A stretch of DNA of 53,478 nt from UBA668 sp038234785 (GCA_038234785.1 JBBQTC010000017.1:1-53478); one strand, 5' to 3'. Shown: positions 36,258 through 48,653, numbered from the stretch's first letter. Numbers and translations: made by a program. Notes: generated by a model from the sequence alone, not told the origin.

Positions 36258-36275
36258 CGCTACGCGAACGTAGCG
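36258..36275. promoter_or_regulatory. TetR operator: 18-bp perfect inverted repeat
   Basis: CGCTACG (36258-36264), spacer CGAA, CGTAGCG (36269-36275), lying 18 bases upstream of the MFS start and covering the predicted -10 of its promoter. The size and symmetry match typical TetR-family sites. Confidence 0.65.
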
Positions 36276-36295
36276 GAGAGCGTTTCACGGTGCAA
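36267..36295 (-). promoter_or_regulatory. Promoter of the MFS-tetR operon
   Basis: Minus-strand TTGCAC (36290-36295), 17-base spacer, TACGTT (36267-36272). The -10 is inside the inverted repeat, so a bound repressor would block RNA polymerase. Confidence 0.55.
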
Positions 36296-36312
36296 CCGAA
36301 ATTCCGTACACT
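36283..36312 (+). promoter_or_regulatory. Promoter of the DUF3291-GNAT gene
   Basis: Plus-strand TTTCAC (36283-36288), 18-base spacer, TACACT (36307-36312), seven bases before the GTG at 36320, giving a leaderless transcript. It overlaps the divergent MFS promoter, so the same repressor or polymerase competition could affect both. Confidence 0.45.
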
Positions 36313-36319
36313 CGTGCAC

Positions 36320-37210
36320 GTGCAGCTCCATCTCGCGCAGTTCAACGTCGGCACATTGCGTGCGCCGATCGGCCACCCCGACACCGCCGACTTCACGAAC
36401 GCGCTCCCCGAGGTCAACGCGCTGGCGGAGTCGTCTCCCGGGTATGTCTGGCGACTGCAGACCGACGCCGGCGATGCGACCTCGATCTCCGTCTACAGGA
36501 ACCCGCTCACCATCGTCAACCTCAGCGTGTGGGAGTCGCCCGAGGCGCTGCGCGACTTCGTCGCTCGCGGCATGCACCGCGACTTCCTCCGACACCGCGG
36601 CAACTGGTTCGAGCCGGGCTCCGGCCTGGTCCACTGGTGGATCCCTGCGGGAACCACGCCCACCGTCGAACAGGCCATGCGTCGCCTCGCCTTCCTCGAT
36701 CGGTTCGGTCCGACGGCCTACGCGTTCGGCACGCGGTCGACGTTTCCCGCGACCGTGGTCGTGCGCCGCAGCCTCGACCATCCCGACGTCCCTCCGATGC
36801 TCGAAGCCCTCGACCACGAACTGATCTCGACCGAGCCCGAGGGTGGCATCTGCCACATCACGCTCGACCCCGAACACGTCACCGACGACAACGGCGCGTT
36901 CTTCGTTGCCTACCACGACGGCGTCCCGCGTGCGTGCGGCGCCTATCGGCGGATCACCGACGACGCCGCAGAGGTGAAGCGGATGTGGGCGAACCCCGAA
37001 TGTCGCGGCGCGAAACTTGGGGCCGCCGTCCTCGACACCATCGAAGGCGCCGCACGCGCCGACGGCTACCGCGAGCTCCGCCTCGAGACGGGCGAGCACC
37101 TTGCCGCGGCCGTGGGGCTCTACAGGGCCTTCGGGTTCTCGCCGTGCGAACCATGGGGCGACTACATCGATTCACCGCTGTCGTACTGCATGGCCACACC
37201 ACTGACCTGA
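36320..37210 (+). CDS. Two-domain DUF3291-GNAT acetyltransferase fusion
   Basis: A 296-aa protein. Residues 1 to ~145 look like DUF3291, a small dimeric alpha/beta-barrel family (QLHLAQFNVGTLRAPIGHPDTADF, SVWESPEALRDFV, HWWIPAG). Residues ~150-296 are a GNAT N-acetyltransferase with the acetyl-CoA loop CRGAKLGAAVL, then ELRLETGEHLAAAVGLYRAFGF, where the Tyr and following Phe are typical. The starting GTG at 36320 follows a -10 by seven bases; GTG 36314 is also open. Being divergent from a drug exporter, it may modify a toxic compound, but that is only context. Confidence 0.8.
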   Translation: MQLHLAQFNVGTLRAPIGHPDTADFTNALPEVNALAESSPGYVWRLQTDAGDATSISVYRNPLTIVNLSVWESPEALRDFVARGMHRDFLRHRGNWFEPGSGLVHWWIPAGTTPTVEQAMRRLAFLDRFGPTAYAFGTRSTFPATVVVRRSLDHPDVPPMLEALDHELISTEPEGGICHITLDPEHVTDDNGAFFVAYHDGVPRACGAYRRITDDAAEVKRMWANPECRGAKLGAAVLDTIEGAARADGYRELRLETGEHLAAAVGLYRAFGFSPCEPWGDYIDSPLSYCMATPLT

Positions 37211-37222
37211 CCCGAAAAGGCA

Positions 37223-37248
37223 ACCACCCGCCCCGAAGGGCGGGCGGT
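37223..37248. terminator. Hairpin terminator between the GNAT fusion gene and rpsG
   Basis: ACC-A-CCCGCCC-CGAA-GGGCGGG-C-GGT: a 7-bp GC stem extended by 3 bp past one mismatch. On the minus strand the loop is UUCG (an extra-stable cUUCGg tetraloop) and the hairpin is followed by TGCCTTTTCGG, so it best serves rpsG; it can also stop the convergent plus-strand gene. Confidence 0.8.
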
Positions 37249-37294
37249 CGTCGAACTCATGTGCGCCGAGGGCGCAGGGTCTCCAGCGGCAGGG

Positions 37295-37765
37295 TCACCA
37301 GCGGTAGTGGGCGAACGCCTTGTTGCTCTCGGCCATCTTCTGCATGTCGTCGCGACGCTTGATCGACGCACCGAGGCCGTTGGAGGCATCGAGGATCTCG
37401 CCGGCCAGGCACTCGGCCATGGTCTTCTCACGGCGGGCACGGCTGAAGTCGACGAGCCAACGGATCGACAGCGTGCTGGCCCGACGGGGCCGCACTTCAA
37501 CGGGCACCTGGTAGGTGGCGCCACCGACACGGCGGCTGCGGACTTCGAGCGGCGGCTTGATGTTGTCGACCGCACGCTTCAGCGAGGCGATCGGCTCGGC
37601 GCCGGACTTCTCTTCGACCATCTTCAGCGCGTCGTACACGATCTTCTCGGCGACAGAACGCTTGCCGTGGAGCATGACCTTGTTGACGATCTGGGTGACG
37701 AGCAGCGACCGGTAGATGGGGTCGGGCATGAGCTCGCGACGCGGGGCGGGACCTTTACGAGGCAT
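37295..37765 (-). CDS. rpsG: 30S ribosomal protein S7
   Basis: A 156-aa protein of normal length with the S7 N-terminus MPRKGPAPRRELMPDPIYRS, the GKRSVAEKIVYDAL helix and the beta-hairpin region VGGATYQVPVEVRPRR. S7 initiates assembly of the 30S head and contacts 16S rRNA near the exit site. It follows rpsL by 12 bases. The usual next genes fusA and tuf are not downstream; a terminator and an unrelated convergent gene are. Confidence 0.97.
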   Translation of the reverse strand: MPRKGPAPRRELMPDPIYRSLLVTQIVNKVMLHGKRSVAEKIVYDALKMVEEKSGAEPIASLKRAVDNIKPPLEVRSRRVGGATYQVPVEVRPRRASTLSIRWLVDFSRARREKTMAECLAGEILDASNGLGASIKRRDDMQKMAESNKAFAHYRW

Positions 37766-37777
37766 TGGTCGTGTTCC

Positions 37778-38149
37778 TTACTTGGCCATCTTGGCGCCGT
37801 AGCGGCTGCGGGCTTGCTTGCGGTTCTTCACGCCGGCTGCGTCGAGCGCGCCGCGGATGATCTTGTAACGCACACCCGGCAGGTCGCGCACACGGCCACC
37901 TCGCACGAGCACGATGCTGTGCTCCTGCAGGTTGTGACCCTCGCCCGGGATGTACGCAGTGACTTCGACGCCGCTGGTGAGACGCACACGGGCCACCTTG
38001 CGAAGTGCCGAGTTCGGCTTCTTCGGGGTGTTCGTGTACACACGGGTGCACACGCCGCGACGCTGCGGGGAGCCCTTCAGGGCCGGCGTCTTGGTCTTCG
38101 AGAACTTGGTGCTGCGGCCTTGACGGACGAGCTGCTGAATTGTGGGCAC
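37778..38149 (-). CDS. rpsL: 30S ribosomal protein S12, with natural Arg88
   Basis: A 123-aa protein of the decoding centre (PTIQQLVRQGR... TNTPKKPNSALRKVA... EHSIVLVRGGRVRDLPGVRYK). The start is GTG at 38149, which gives the canonical PTIQQ N-terminus. Lys43 is present, but residue 88 (codon at 37886-37888, CGC) is Arg where E. coli and mycobacteria have Lys. The Lys88Arg change is a classical streptomycin-resistance mutation. A promoter and leader lie in the 176-bp gap shared with the divergent capB gene. Confidence 0.97.
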   Translation of the reverse strand: MPTIQQLVRQGRSTKFSKTKTPALKGSPQRRGVCTRVYTNTPKKPNSALRKVARVRLTSGVEVTAYIPGEGHNLQEHSIVLVRGGRVRDLPGVRYKIIRGALDAAGVKNRKQARSRYGAKMAK

Positions 38150-38211
38150 GCGTCTACCTCTTCGAACGGATCGAAACCTGCGGTGTCGGAGACGGCACAC
38201 AGGACCCTGCA

Positions 38212-38241
38212 ATGTTAGAGGCGCGCGTAGCAGGGCGGCAA
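38212..38241 (-). promoter_or_regulatory. Promoter of rpsL-rpsG
   Basis: Minus-strand TTGCCG (38236-38241), 18-base spacer, TAACAT (38212-38217). The transcript would have a leader of about 55 bases before the rpsL GTG. I saw no comparable promoter for capB in the same gap. Confidence 0.5.
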
Positions 38242-38325
38242 CCTGCTGGTTCCCCGCATTCCGAACGACCTGACGAGTGGCAGAGAATCCTCAGGTTTTG
38301 GTCAAGACGTGCCGATGATGACCCC

Positions 38326-39561
38326 GTGCCCATCGCTGTCATTTTCGGCTATCTGGTCAGCCTTTCGCTGCTGGCCCGCTGGGGGCTGGAATCGCTCCGC
38401 CACCGACGTCGGATCGACCGACTCGAGTTCCGGGTGCACGTCAACGGAATCCGCGGCAAGAGCACCGTCACCCGCATCATCGCCGGCATGCTGCGCGAGG
38501 CCGGATACGTCACCATCGGCAAGGCGACCGGCACCGAGGCCGTGGTCATCAACCGCGAGGGCGTCGACGAGATCATCCATCGCAAGGCGGCGCCGACCAT
38601 CCTCGAGCAGATCGAGGTGTCCGAGAAGTACGTCGACGACACGGTGCAGGCACTGGTGATCGAGTGCATGGCACTCAAGCCCCAGTACCAAGAGGTCAGC
38701 GAGCGGATGATCGTGCGATCGAACATCGGCGTGCTCACGAACGTGCGCGAGGACCACCAGGACGTGATGGGTGAGACGCTGCCGGAGATCGCCCGGTCGC
38801 TGCTGAGCACCTGTCCGTACAACGGCATCCTCGTCACCGCCGAGACCAACCCCGAGATCACCCCGATCATCGACGCCGTCGCGGCGAAGCGCAAGACACG
38901 TGTCATCTATGCCGACCCCGAGGTCGTCAGTGACAGCGACATCGACCGCTTCGACTACATCGCCTTCAAGGAGAACGTGTCCATCGCGGTTGCGATTGCA
39001 GACCTGATCGGCATTCCCCGCAACATCGCGATGGACGGAATGGTGAGGGCCGACCCTGATCCCGGCGTGCTGCGCATGAAGGAGTTGCGCATCCGCGGCA
39101 AGCGGGTCACCTGGGCGAACCTGTTCGCAGTGAACGATCGCGAATCGATGGTCGTCGCGATGGAGAAGCTCACCCCGTTCATGACGCCCGAGACCACGAC
39201 GGTCGGCATCCTCAACAACCGCACCGACCGAGAGCGTCGTGCGATCCAGTTCGCCGAGGTCGCGGTGAAGGACCTGACGTTCGACTACCTCGTCACCTTC
39301 GGCGCCTTCGAGGGCCTGGTGACCGACCTCCTCGTCGACAACGGGTATGCACTGGACCGGATCCTGAACCTCGGCGACACCCACAGTCCCTCGGTGGACC
39401 ACATCATCGACCGCATGGTCGGCGAGATGCCCACCGAGCACGTCCTCGTCGTCGGCTTCGTGAACATCCACACCCATCAGGCCGAGATGATGCTGGAGTA
39501 CTTCGAGCACGACGCCGAGCCCTGGGATGCACCGGAACAGGACGCTGCGGAGCCCGCCTAG
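38326..39561 (+). CDS. capB: Poly-gamma-glutamate synthase ligase subunit (PgsB/CapB-like)
   Basis: A 411-aa Mur-ligase-like amide ligase. An N-terminal membrane helix (~residues 3-19) precedes the ATP loop HVNGIRGKSTVTRIIAGML (Lys45), then KATGTEAVVI, ILEQIEVSE, ALVIECMALKPQYQ and GVLTNVREDHQDVMG, the diagnostic CapB/PgsB series. Such enzymes activate the gamma-carboxyl of glutamate and extend an amide-linked chain at the membrane. Start GTG 38326 places the membrane helix at the N-terminus. The stop shares one base with the capC start (TAGTG). No capA/pgsA or capE is present here. The chemistry of the polymer is therefore inferred. Confidence 0.88.
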   Translation: MPIAVIFGYLVSLSLLARWGLESLRHRRRIDRLEFRVHVNGIRGKSTVTRIIAGMLREAGYVTIGKATGTEAVVINREGVDEIIHRKAAPTILEQIEVSEKYVDDTVQALVIECMALKPQYQEVSERMIVRSNIGVLTNVREDHQDVMGETLPEIARSLLSTCPYNGILVTAETNPEITPIIDAVAAKRKTRVIYADPEVVSDSDIDRFDYIAFKENVSIAVAIADLIGIPRNIAMDGMVRADPDPGVLRMKELRIRGKRVTWANLFAVNDRESMVVAMEKLTPFMTPETTTVGILNNRTDRERRAIQFAEVAVKDLTFDYLVTFGAFEGLVTDLLVDNGYALDRILNLGDTHSPSVDHIIDRMVGEMPTEHVLVVGFVNIHTHQAEMMLEYFEHDAEPWDAPEQDAAEPA

Positions 39562-40979
39562 TGCACGACTATCTCTTCTCCTCCGAGATCGTTCGCTTCG
39601 CGTTCCTGTTCGGCATCGTGACCTCGATGCTGCTCTACGAGCGCGTCCACCTCACGACCGGTTCGATCGTGGTCCCCGGCTACATCGCCATCTTCCTGGT
39701 GTACCCGATGGTCATTGCGGCGACGTTCCTCAACTCGCTGATCAGCTACTTCCTCGTCAACAAGGTGATCCGTCGCAAGTTCATGCTGTACGGCCGCACC
39801 AAGTTCACGGTCATGGCGATGATCTCCATCTCCATCCAGGCGACGATGCTGAAGCTCAGCCCGCAGGGCCACTGGCTGTGGGAGAAGCAGATCCCGCTGT
39901 TCGTGGGGGCCGGCTACGTCGTGCCGGCGTTGATCGCACACGACATGGGCCGCCAGGGCATCAAGCGCACCACCAAGGCGGTGTTGCTCGCCGGCGTGAT
40001 CGTGGCGACTCCCATCGCCGTCGCCCTCCTGCTCAACCTGCCGGGCGTCAACGACCTCGCACCGTTGACGGGCTTCGGATCGATGAGCATCGTCAGCCGG
40101 TGGGTGCCCCTCGCCGTCCTGCTCTCCGCTGGAGCCTCATGGGCCGTCACCGCCAACTACGGCCTCAAGTCCGGCGGCTTCGTCGGCGCGGCGTACATCG
40201 GCATGTTCATGGGCGATCCGTATCAGGTCGCCGTTGCGTTCCTGGTCGCGTTCGTCTCCTTCATCTTCGTTCGCACCGTGCTCATGCGGTGGCTGATCCT
40301 GTTCGGGCGGCGCAAGTTCTCGGCGATGCTGCTCACCTCGTCACTCATCTCGTGGACGCTGTTGTGGACCGGTAGCCAGTTCTTCAGCGCACGCGTGTCG
40401 AGCCATCTGGATCTCGCGTCGCTCGCACTCACCCCACTCTTCGTTCCCGGGCTGCTCGCCAACGACATGGACCGCACGAGCCCACCCAAGCTCGTCATCG
40501 GAGTCGCGCTCGCCGCCGGGTTCGTGGTGCCGACCACCTGGTGGGTCCAGGCGTTGGTGGAGGGCCGTCACCTCCACATCGGTTGGCGGCTGTTCTCGGC
40601 GACGATGTTCCTCATCGTGTTCGGCAAGCAGCTCCGGGCCCTCGGCATCCACCTGCTGTCGCGTGTGCGCACACCCCAGGAGCGCGTGCCCGATCACCCG
40701 ACCGCACCCGAGCCCGTCGTCGACCACACAGCGCTGGCGATGGCCGACGCAGACGCGCGAGCCAAGCGCGACGCGCTCAACCTGCAGGCATGGTCGGCCA
40801 AAGGACTCGATGGGTGGCGCAGCGCGCACCCAGAGCTGATCGAGGAAGCCGAGCGCTGGCTCGAGGAACAGATGGCGGTTCCGGCACCTGTCCGAACCGT
40901 CTCGCTCATCGATCACGCGAAAGGACCCGGGGCGAACCCGGGTCCTTCCTCACTGCATGCTCCCGTTGCCGGGCTCTGA
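39561..40979 (+). CDS. capC: PgsC/CapC-like membrane subunit with two fused CapC units
   Basis: A 472-aa polytopic protein. CapC/PgsC is normally ~150 residues. Here residues ~1-160 and ~187-340 each carry the unit: TTGSIVVPGYIAIFL...RRKFMLYGRTKFTVMA...GYVVPALIAHDMGRQG aligns with KSGGFVGAAYIGMFM...MRWLILFGRRKFSAML...LFVPGLLANDMDRTS. A ~95-residue cytoplasmic tail follows. CapC forms the membrane part of the synthase with CapB. Start GTG overlaps the capB stop by one base. The last ~25 codons contain a GC-rich hairpin that looks like the rpoC terminator, so the tail is coding sequence laid over a terminator. Confidence 0.85.
   Translation: MHDYLFSSEIVRFAFLFGIVTSMLLYERVHLTTGSIVVPGYIAIFLVYPMVIAATFLNSLISYFLVNKVIRRKFMLYGRTKFTVMAMISISIQATMLKLSPQGHWLWEKQIPLFVGAGYVVPALIAHDMGRQGIKRTTKAVLLAGVIVATPIAVALLLNLPGVNDLAPLTGFGSMSIVSRWVPLAVLLSAGASWAVTANYGLKSGGFVGAAYIGMFMGDPYQVAVAFLVAFVSFIFVRTVLMRWLILFGRRKFSAMLLTSSLISWTLLWTGSQFFSARVSSHLDLASLALTPLFVPGLLANDMDRTSPPKLVIGVALAAGFVVPTTWWVQALVEGRHLHIGWRLFSATMFLIVFGKQLRALGIHLLSRVRTPQERVPDHPTAPEPVVDHTALAMADADARAKRDALNLQAWSAKGLDGWRSAHPELIEEAERWLEEQMAVPAPVRTVSLIDHAKGPGANPGPSSLHAPVAGL
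40921..40947. terminator. Hairpin terminator for rpoC, inside the capC 3' end
   Basis: AAGGACCCGGG (40921-40931), loop GCGAA, CCCGGGTCCTT (40937-40947): an 11-bp perfect stem, 43 bases past the rpoC stop on the minus strand. It is symmetric and may act on both strands. No U tract follows on either side. Confidence 0.7.
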
Positions 40980-40990
40980 CCATTCGGGCG

Positions 40991-44884
<3,894 letters not shown>

Positions 44885-44914
44885 CGCGTCGCCTCTCGTT
44901 CTCAGTCGTCAGTC

Positions 44915-47900
44915 TCAGTAGCCGCTCGTGCGGGCGGCCCGACGGGCCTCACGCTCGCGGTCGTCTTCGTCGGTGCCGCGTTCGTTGCGGCTGATGTCGA
45001 TGCCCAGCTCCTCGGCGGTGCGGAACACGTCTTCGTCCATCTCACGCATCTCGATCTCCGAGCCATCGCTGGCGAGGACCTCGACGTTGAGGCAGAGCGC
45101 CTGCATTTCCTTCATGAGCACCTTGAAGCTCTCGGGAATGCCGGGCTCGGGGATGTTCTCGCCCTTGACGATGGCCTCGTAGACCTTCACGCGGCCGAGC
45201 ACGTCGTCGGACTTGATGGTCAGCAGCTCCTGCAGGCAGTACGCCGCACCGTAGGCCTCGAGGGCCCACACTTCCATCTCGCCGAATCGCTGGCCACCGA
45301 ACTGCGCCTTGCCACCGAGTGGCTGCTGGGTGATCATGCTGTACGGGCCGGTGGAGCGGGCGTGGATCTTGTCGTCGACCAGGTGGGCGAGCTTCAAGAT
45401 GTACATGTAGCCGACCGTGACGGGGTTGTCGTACGGGAGGCCGGTGCGGCCGTTGTACAACGTGGTCTTGCCGTCGTGCTGGATGAGCCGCACACCGTCG
45501 ACGCTCTCGGGGTTGAGGTTGTCGAAGATGCTCTGGATCGTCGGGTGCTTGCCGGCGGCCTCGTTCTCGTCCCAGTGAGCACCGTCGAACACCGGGGTGG
45601 CGATGAACGTGCTCGGCTTGGTGGTGGGGCGGGTCTTGGTCTCGGTACCACGGATCGGTGCGTCGCCGACGGCCTTGTTGCCGTTCTTCACGTCGGTCCA
45701 GCCCCAACGGGCCGCGTAGCCGAGGTGCGCTTCGAGCACCTGGCCGACGTTCATACGGCTCGGCACGCCGAGCGGGTTGAGGATGATGTCGACCGCACTG
45801 CCGTCGGCCATGTAGGGCATGTCCTCGAGCGGAAGGATCTTGGAGATGACACCCTTGTTGCCGTGACGGCCGGCGAGCTTGTCGCCGACGCTGATCTTGC
45901 GCTTCTGGGCGACGTACACGCGGACCAACTGGTTCACGCCGGGGGGCAGCTCGTGGCCGTCCTCACGGGTGAAGACCTTCACATCGATGACCTTGCCGCT
46001 CTCGCCGTGGGGCACCTTGAGGCTGGTGTCGCGGACCTCTCGGGCCTTCTCGCCGAAGATCGCGCGCAACAGGCGCTCCTCGGGCGTGAGCTCGGTCTCG
46101 CCCTTGGGCGTGACCTTGCCGACGAGCACGTCGCCGGGACCGACCTCGGCGCCGACGCGGATGATGCCTCGGTCGTCGAGGTCGCGCAGGATGTCGTCGC
46201 TGAGGTTCGGGATGTCGCGGGAGATCTCCTCCGGGCCGAGCTTGGTGTCGCGGGCATCGACTTCGTGCTCGTGGATGTGGATCGACGTGAGCACGTCGTC
46301 CTTCACCAGTCGCTCGGAGAGGATGATGGCGTCCTCGAAGTTGTAGCCCTCCCACGGCAGCAGCGCGACGAGCAGGTTCTTGCCGAGCGCCAGTTCGCCG
46401 TGATCGGTGCTGGGACCGTCGGCGAGGATGGTGCCCTTGACGATCTTGTCGCCTTCCTTGACCCGCGGCCGGTGGTTGATGCAGGTGTCCTGGTTGGAAC
46501 GACGGAACTTGCTGAGCGGGTACACCCGCTTGCCGCCGTCCTTGTAGTTCACCGTGATGCTGTCGCCGCTGACTTCCACGACCTCGCCGTCGCCGGTGGA
46601 CTGGATCAGGTCGGCTGCGTCGCGTGCGGCGCGGTCCTCGATGCCGGTGCCGATGTACGGCGCCTCGGCGCGCACCAACGGCACGGCCTGACGCTGCATG
46701 TTGGCGCCCATCAGGGCACGGTTGGCGTCGTCGTGCTCGAGGAACGGGATGAGTGCCGTGGCGACCGAGACGATCTGCTTCGGGCTCACGTCCATGAGCT
46801 GCACTTCCTCGGGCGGCACCGATGCGATGTCGGTGGTGGCACCGAAGAAGCTCTCGGCCTCGAGCATCTTGCGCAGATCCTCCAGGCTGGCGGCCTGCGG
46901 GCTGCGGCGCACGAGGACGCGGGCGTCCTTGAACGTACCGTTCTCGTTGATCGGCGTGTTGGCCTGGGCGACGACGTAGTTCTCTTCCTCGTCGGCCGCC
47001 ATGTACCGGATCTCGCCGGTGACCTTGCCGTTCTTGACCACGCGGTACGGGGTCTCGATGAACCCGTACGGGTTCACGCGGGCGAAGGTCGACAACGCGC
47101 CGATGAGACCGATGTTCGGACCTTCCGGCGTCTCGATCGGGCACATCCGGCCGTAGTGGCTGAAGTGGACGTCGCGGACTTCGAAGCCGGCGCGCTCACG
47201 ACTGAGGCCACCGGGCCCGAGTGTCGACAGACGACGACGGTGGGTGAGGCCCGACAGCGGGTTCACCTGGTCCATGAACTGCGACAGCTGCGAGGTGCCG
47301 AAAAACTCCTTGATGGCGGCGACCACCGGGCGGATGTTCACCAGCGTGGTCGGCGTGATCGCTTCCACGTCCTGGGTGGTCATGCGCTCGCGGACGACGC
47401 GCTCCATGCGGCTGAGACCGATCCGCACCTGGTTCTGGATCAGCTCGCCGACGCTGCGGATGCGACGGTTGGCGAAGTGGTCCTGATCGTCGAGGCGGTA
47501 GCCAGGCTCCTGCTTGACGAGGTGCAGCATGTAGCTGACGGCGGCGAGCACCTCGTTGGGGCGCAACACGTGCTCGTCGTCGGGGTCGCTCGACACGCCG
47601 CGCTTCTCGGGGTTGTCGTTGTCGGCCTGGAAGAACGAGCCGATCTCGATGGTGCCCTTGCCGAAGAGCGAGTCGAGCTTGGCGATCTCGGTGCCGAGCT
47701 TGCGGTCGAGCTTGTAGCGACCGACACGGCTGAGGTCGTAGCGACGGTTCTCGAAGAACGCATTGCGGAAGTACGCCTTGGCCGACTCGACCGTGGGCGG
47801 CTCGCCCGGACGGGCCCGCTTGTAGATCTCGACGAGTGCCTCGTTCTGGGTGGGCGCCAGGTGGCGCTCCTTCTCCCACTGACCCTCGAGGAAATCGAAG

Positions 47901-48577
47901 TGGCCGACGAAGCGATCGATGAACCCGGGTGCGTGCTCTTCGTCGTAGCCGAGCGCGCGCAGGAGGGTGAAGATGCCCATACGACGCTTGCGGGCGACGC
48001 GGGTGCCGGCGGTGACGTCCTTGCCGGGCTTCTGCTCGACGTCGAACTCGAGCCACTCACCGCGGTACGGGTGGATCGTGCCCTTGACGAGCTGGTGCTT
48101 GCTGAGGTTACGAAGGCGGAACCGCTCACCCGGCTCGAAGATGACGCCGGGCGACCGGACGAGCTGCGACACGACGACGCGCTCGGTGCCGTTGATGATG
48201 AAGGTGCCCTTCTCGGTCATCATGGGGAAGTCGCCCATGAACACCGTCTGCTCCTTGATCTCACCGGTGTTGCGGTTCATAAACCGGGCGCGCACGAAGA
48301 TCGGCGCGCTGTAGGTCATGTCCTTTTCCTTGCACTCGTCGACCGTGAACTTGGGCGGCGGGCGAAGATCTTCGTCGTCGGGATCGAACTCCAGCTCGAG
48401 CTGGAGGGCTTCACTGAAGTCCTTGATCGGCGAGATGTCGCGGAAGGTCTCGGCGAGACCTTCGTTCAAGAACCACTCGAAGCTCTCGCGCTGCACCGCG
48501 ATGAGGTCGGGGAGCTCCAACGGCTCGGTCAGGTTGGCGAACGAATAGCGCTCGCGGGACACGGAACGAGAGGCCAC
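44915..48577 (-). CDS. rpoB: DNA-directed RNA polymerase beta subunit
   Basis: A 1220-aa subunit. The start is set at the GTG at 48577 by GAGGAG seven bases upstream; a TTG seven codons earlier lies in front of that site and is rejected. The rifampicin-binding region reads SQLSQFMDQVNPLSGLTHRR, so the Asn normally at E. coli position 518 is Val (codon 47264-47266), while Asp516, His526, and Ser531 equivalents are kept. C-terminal switch and clamp regions (GGKAQFGGQRFGEMEVWALEAYGAA) are normal. Transcription probably starts at two promoters in the gap after rplL. Confidence 0.98.
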   Translation of the reverse strand: MASRSVSRERYSFANLTEPLELPDLIAVQRESFEWFLNEGLAETFRDISPIKDFSEALQLELEFDPDDEDLRPPPKFTVDECKEKDMTYSAPIFVRARFMNRNTGEIKEQTVFMGDFPMMTEKGTFIINGTERVVVSQLVRSPGVIFEPGERFRLRNLSKHQLVKGTIHPYRGEWLEFDVEQKPGKDVTAGTRVARKRRMGIFTLLRALGYDEEHAPGFIDRFVGHFDFLEGQWEKERHLAPTQNEALVEIYKRARPGEPPTVESAKAYFRNAFFENRRYDLSRVGRYKLDRKLGTEIAKLDSLFGKGTIEIGSFFQADNDNPEKRGVSSDPDDEHVLRPNEVLAAVSYMLHLVKQEPGYRLDDQDHFANRRIRSVGELIQNQVRIGLSRMERVVRERMTTQDVEAITPTTLVNIRPVVAAIKEFFGTSQLSQFMDQVNPLSGLTHRRRLSTLGPGGLSRERAGFEVRDVHFSHYGRMCPIETPEGPNIGLIGALSTFARVNPYGFIETPYRVVKNGKVTGEIRYMAADEEENYVVAQANTPINENGTFKDARVLVRRSPQAASLEDLRKMLEAESFFGATTDIASVPPEEVQLMDVSPKQIVSVATALIPFLEHDDANRALMGANMQRQAVPLVRAEAPYIGTGIEDRAARDAADLIQSTGDGEVVEVSGDSITVNYKDGGKRVYPLSKFRRSNQDTCINHRPRVKEGDKIVKGTILADGPSTDHGELALGKNLLVALLPWEGYNFEDAIILSERLVKDDVLTSIHIHEHEVDARDTKLGPEEISRDIPNLSDDILRDLDDRGIIRVGAEVGPGDVLVGKVTPKGETELTPEERLLRAIFGEKAREVRDTSLKVPHGESGKVIDVKVFTREDGHELPPGVNQLVRVYVAQKRKISVGDKLAGRHGNKGVISKILPLEDMPYMADGSAVDIILNPLGVPSRMNVGQVLEAHLGYAARWGWTDVKNGNKAVGDAPIRGTETKTRPTTKPSTFIATPVFDGAHWDENEAAGKHPTIQSIFDNLNPESVDGVRLIQHDGKTTLYNGRTGLPYDNPVTVGYMYILKLAHLVDDKIHARSTGPYSMITQQPLGGKAQFGGQRFGEMEVWALEAYGAAYCLQELLTIKSDDVLGRVKVYEAIVKGENIPEPGIPESFKVLMKEMQALCLNVEVLASDGSEIEMREMDEDVFRTAEELGIDISRNERGTDEDDREREARRAARTSGY

Positions 48578-48653
48578 AGGCTTACTCCTCAGTCTCAATC
48601 GGCATGGGGGCGCGCAGGGTCACTGATACAAAGGAGTAGCGGGACACGGAACG
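48554..48653. repeat. 15-bp direct repeat flanking the rpoB start
   Basis: GCGGGACACGGAACG occurs at 48554-48568 (in rpoB codons 4-8) and again at 48639-48653 (in the leader), 85 bases apart. It may be a trace of a local duplication or a chance match in repetitive GC-rich sequence. Confidence 0.5.
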
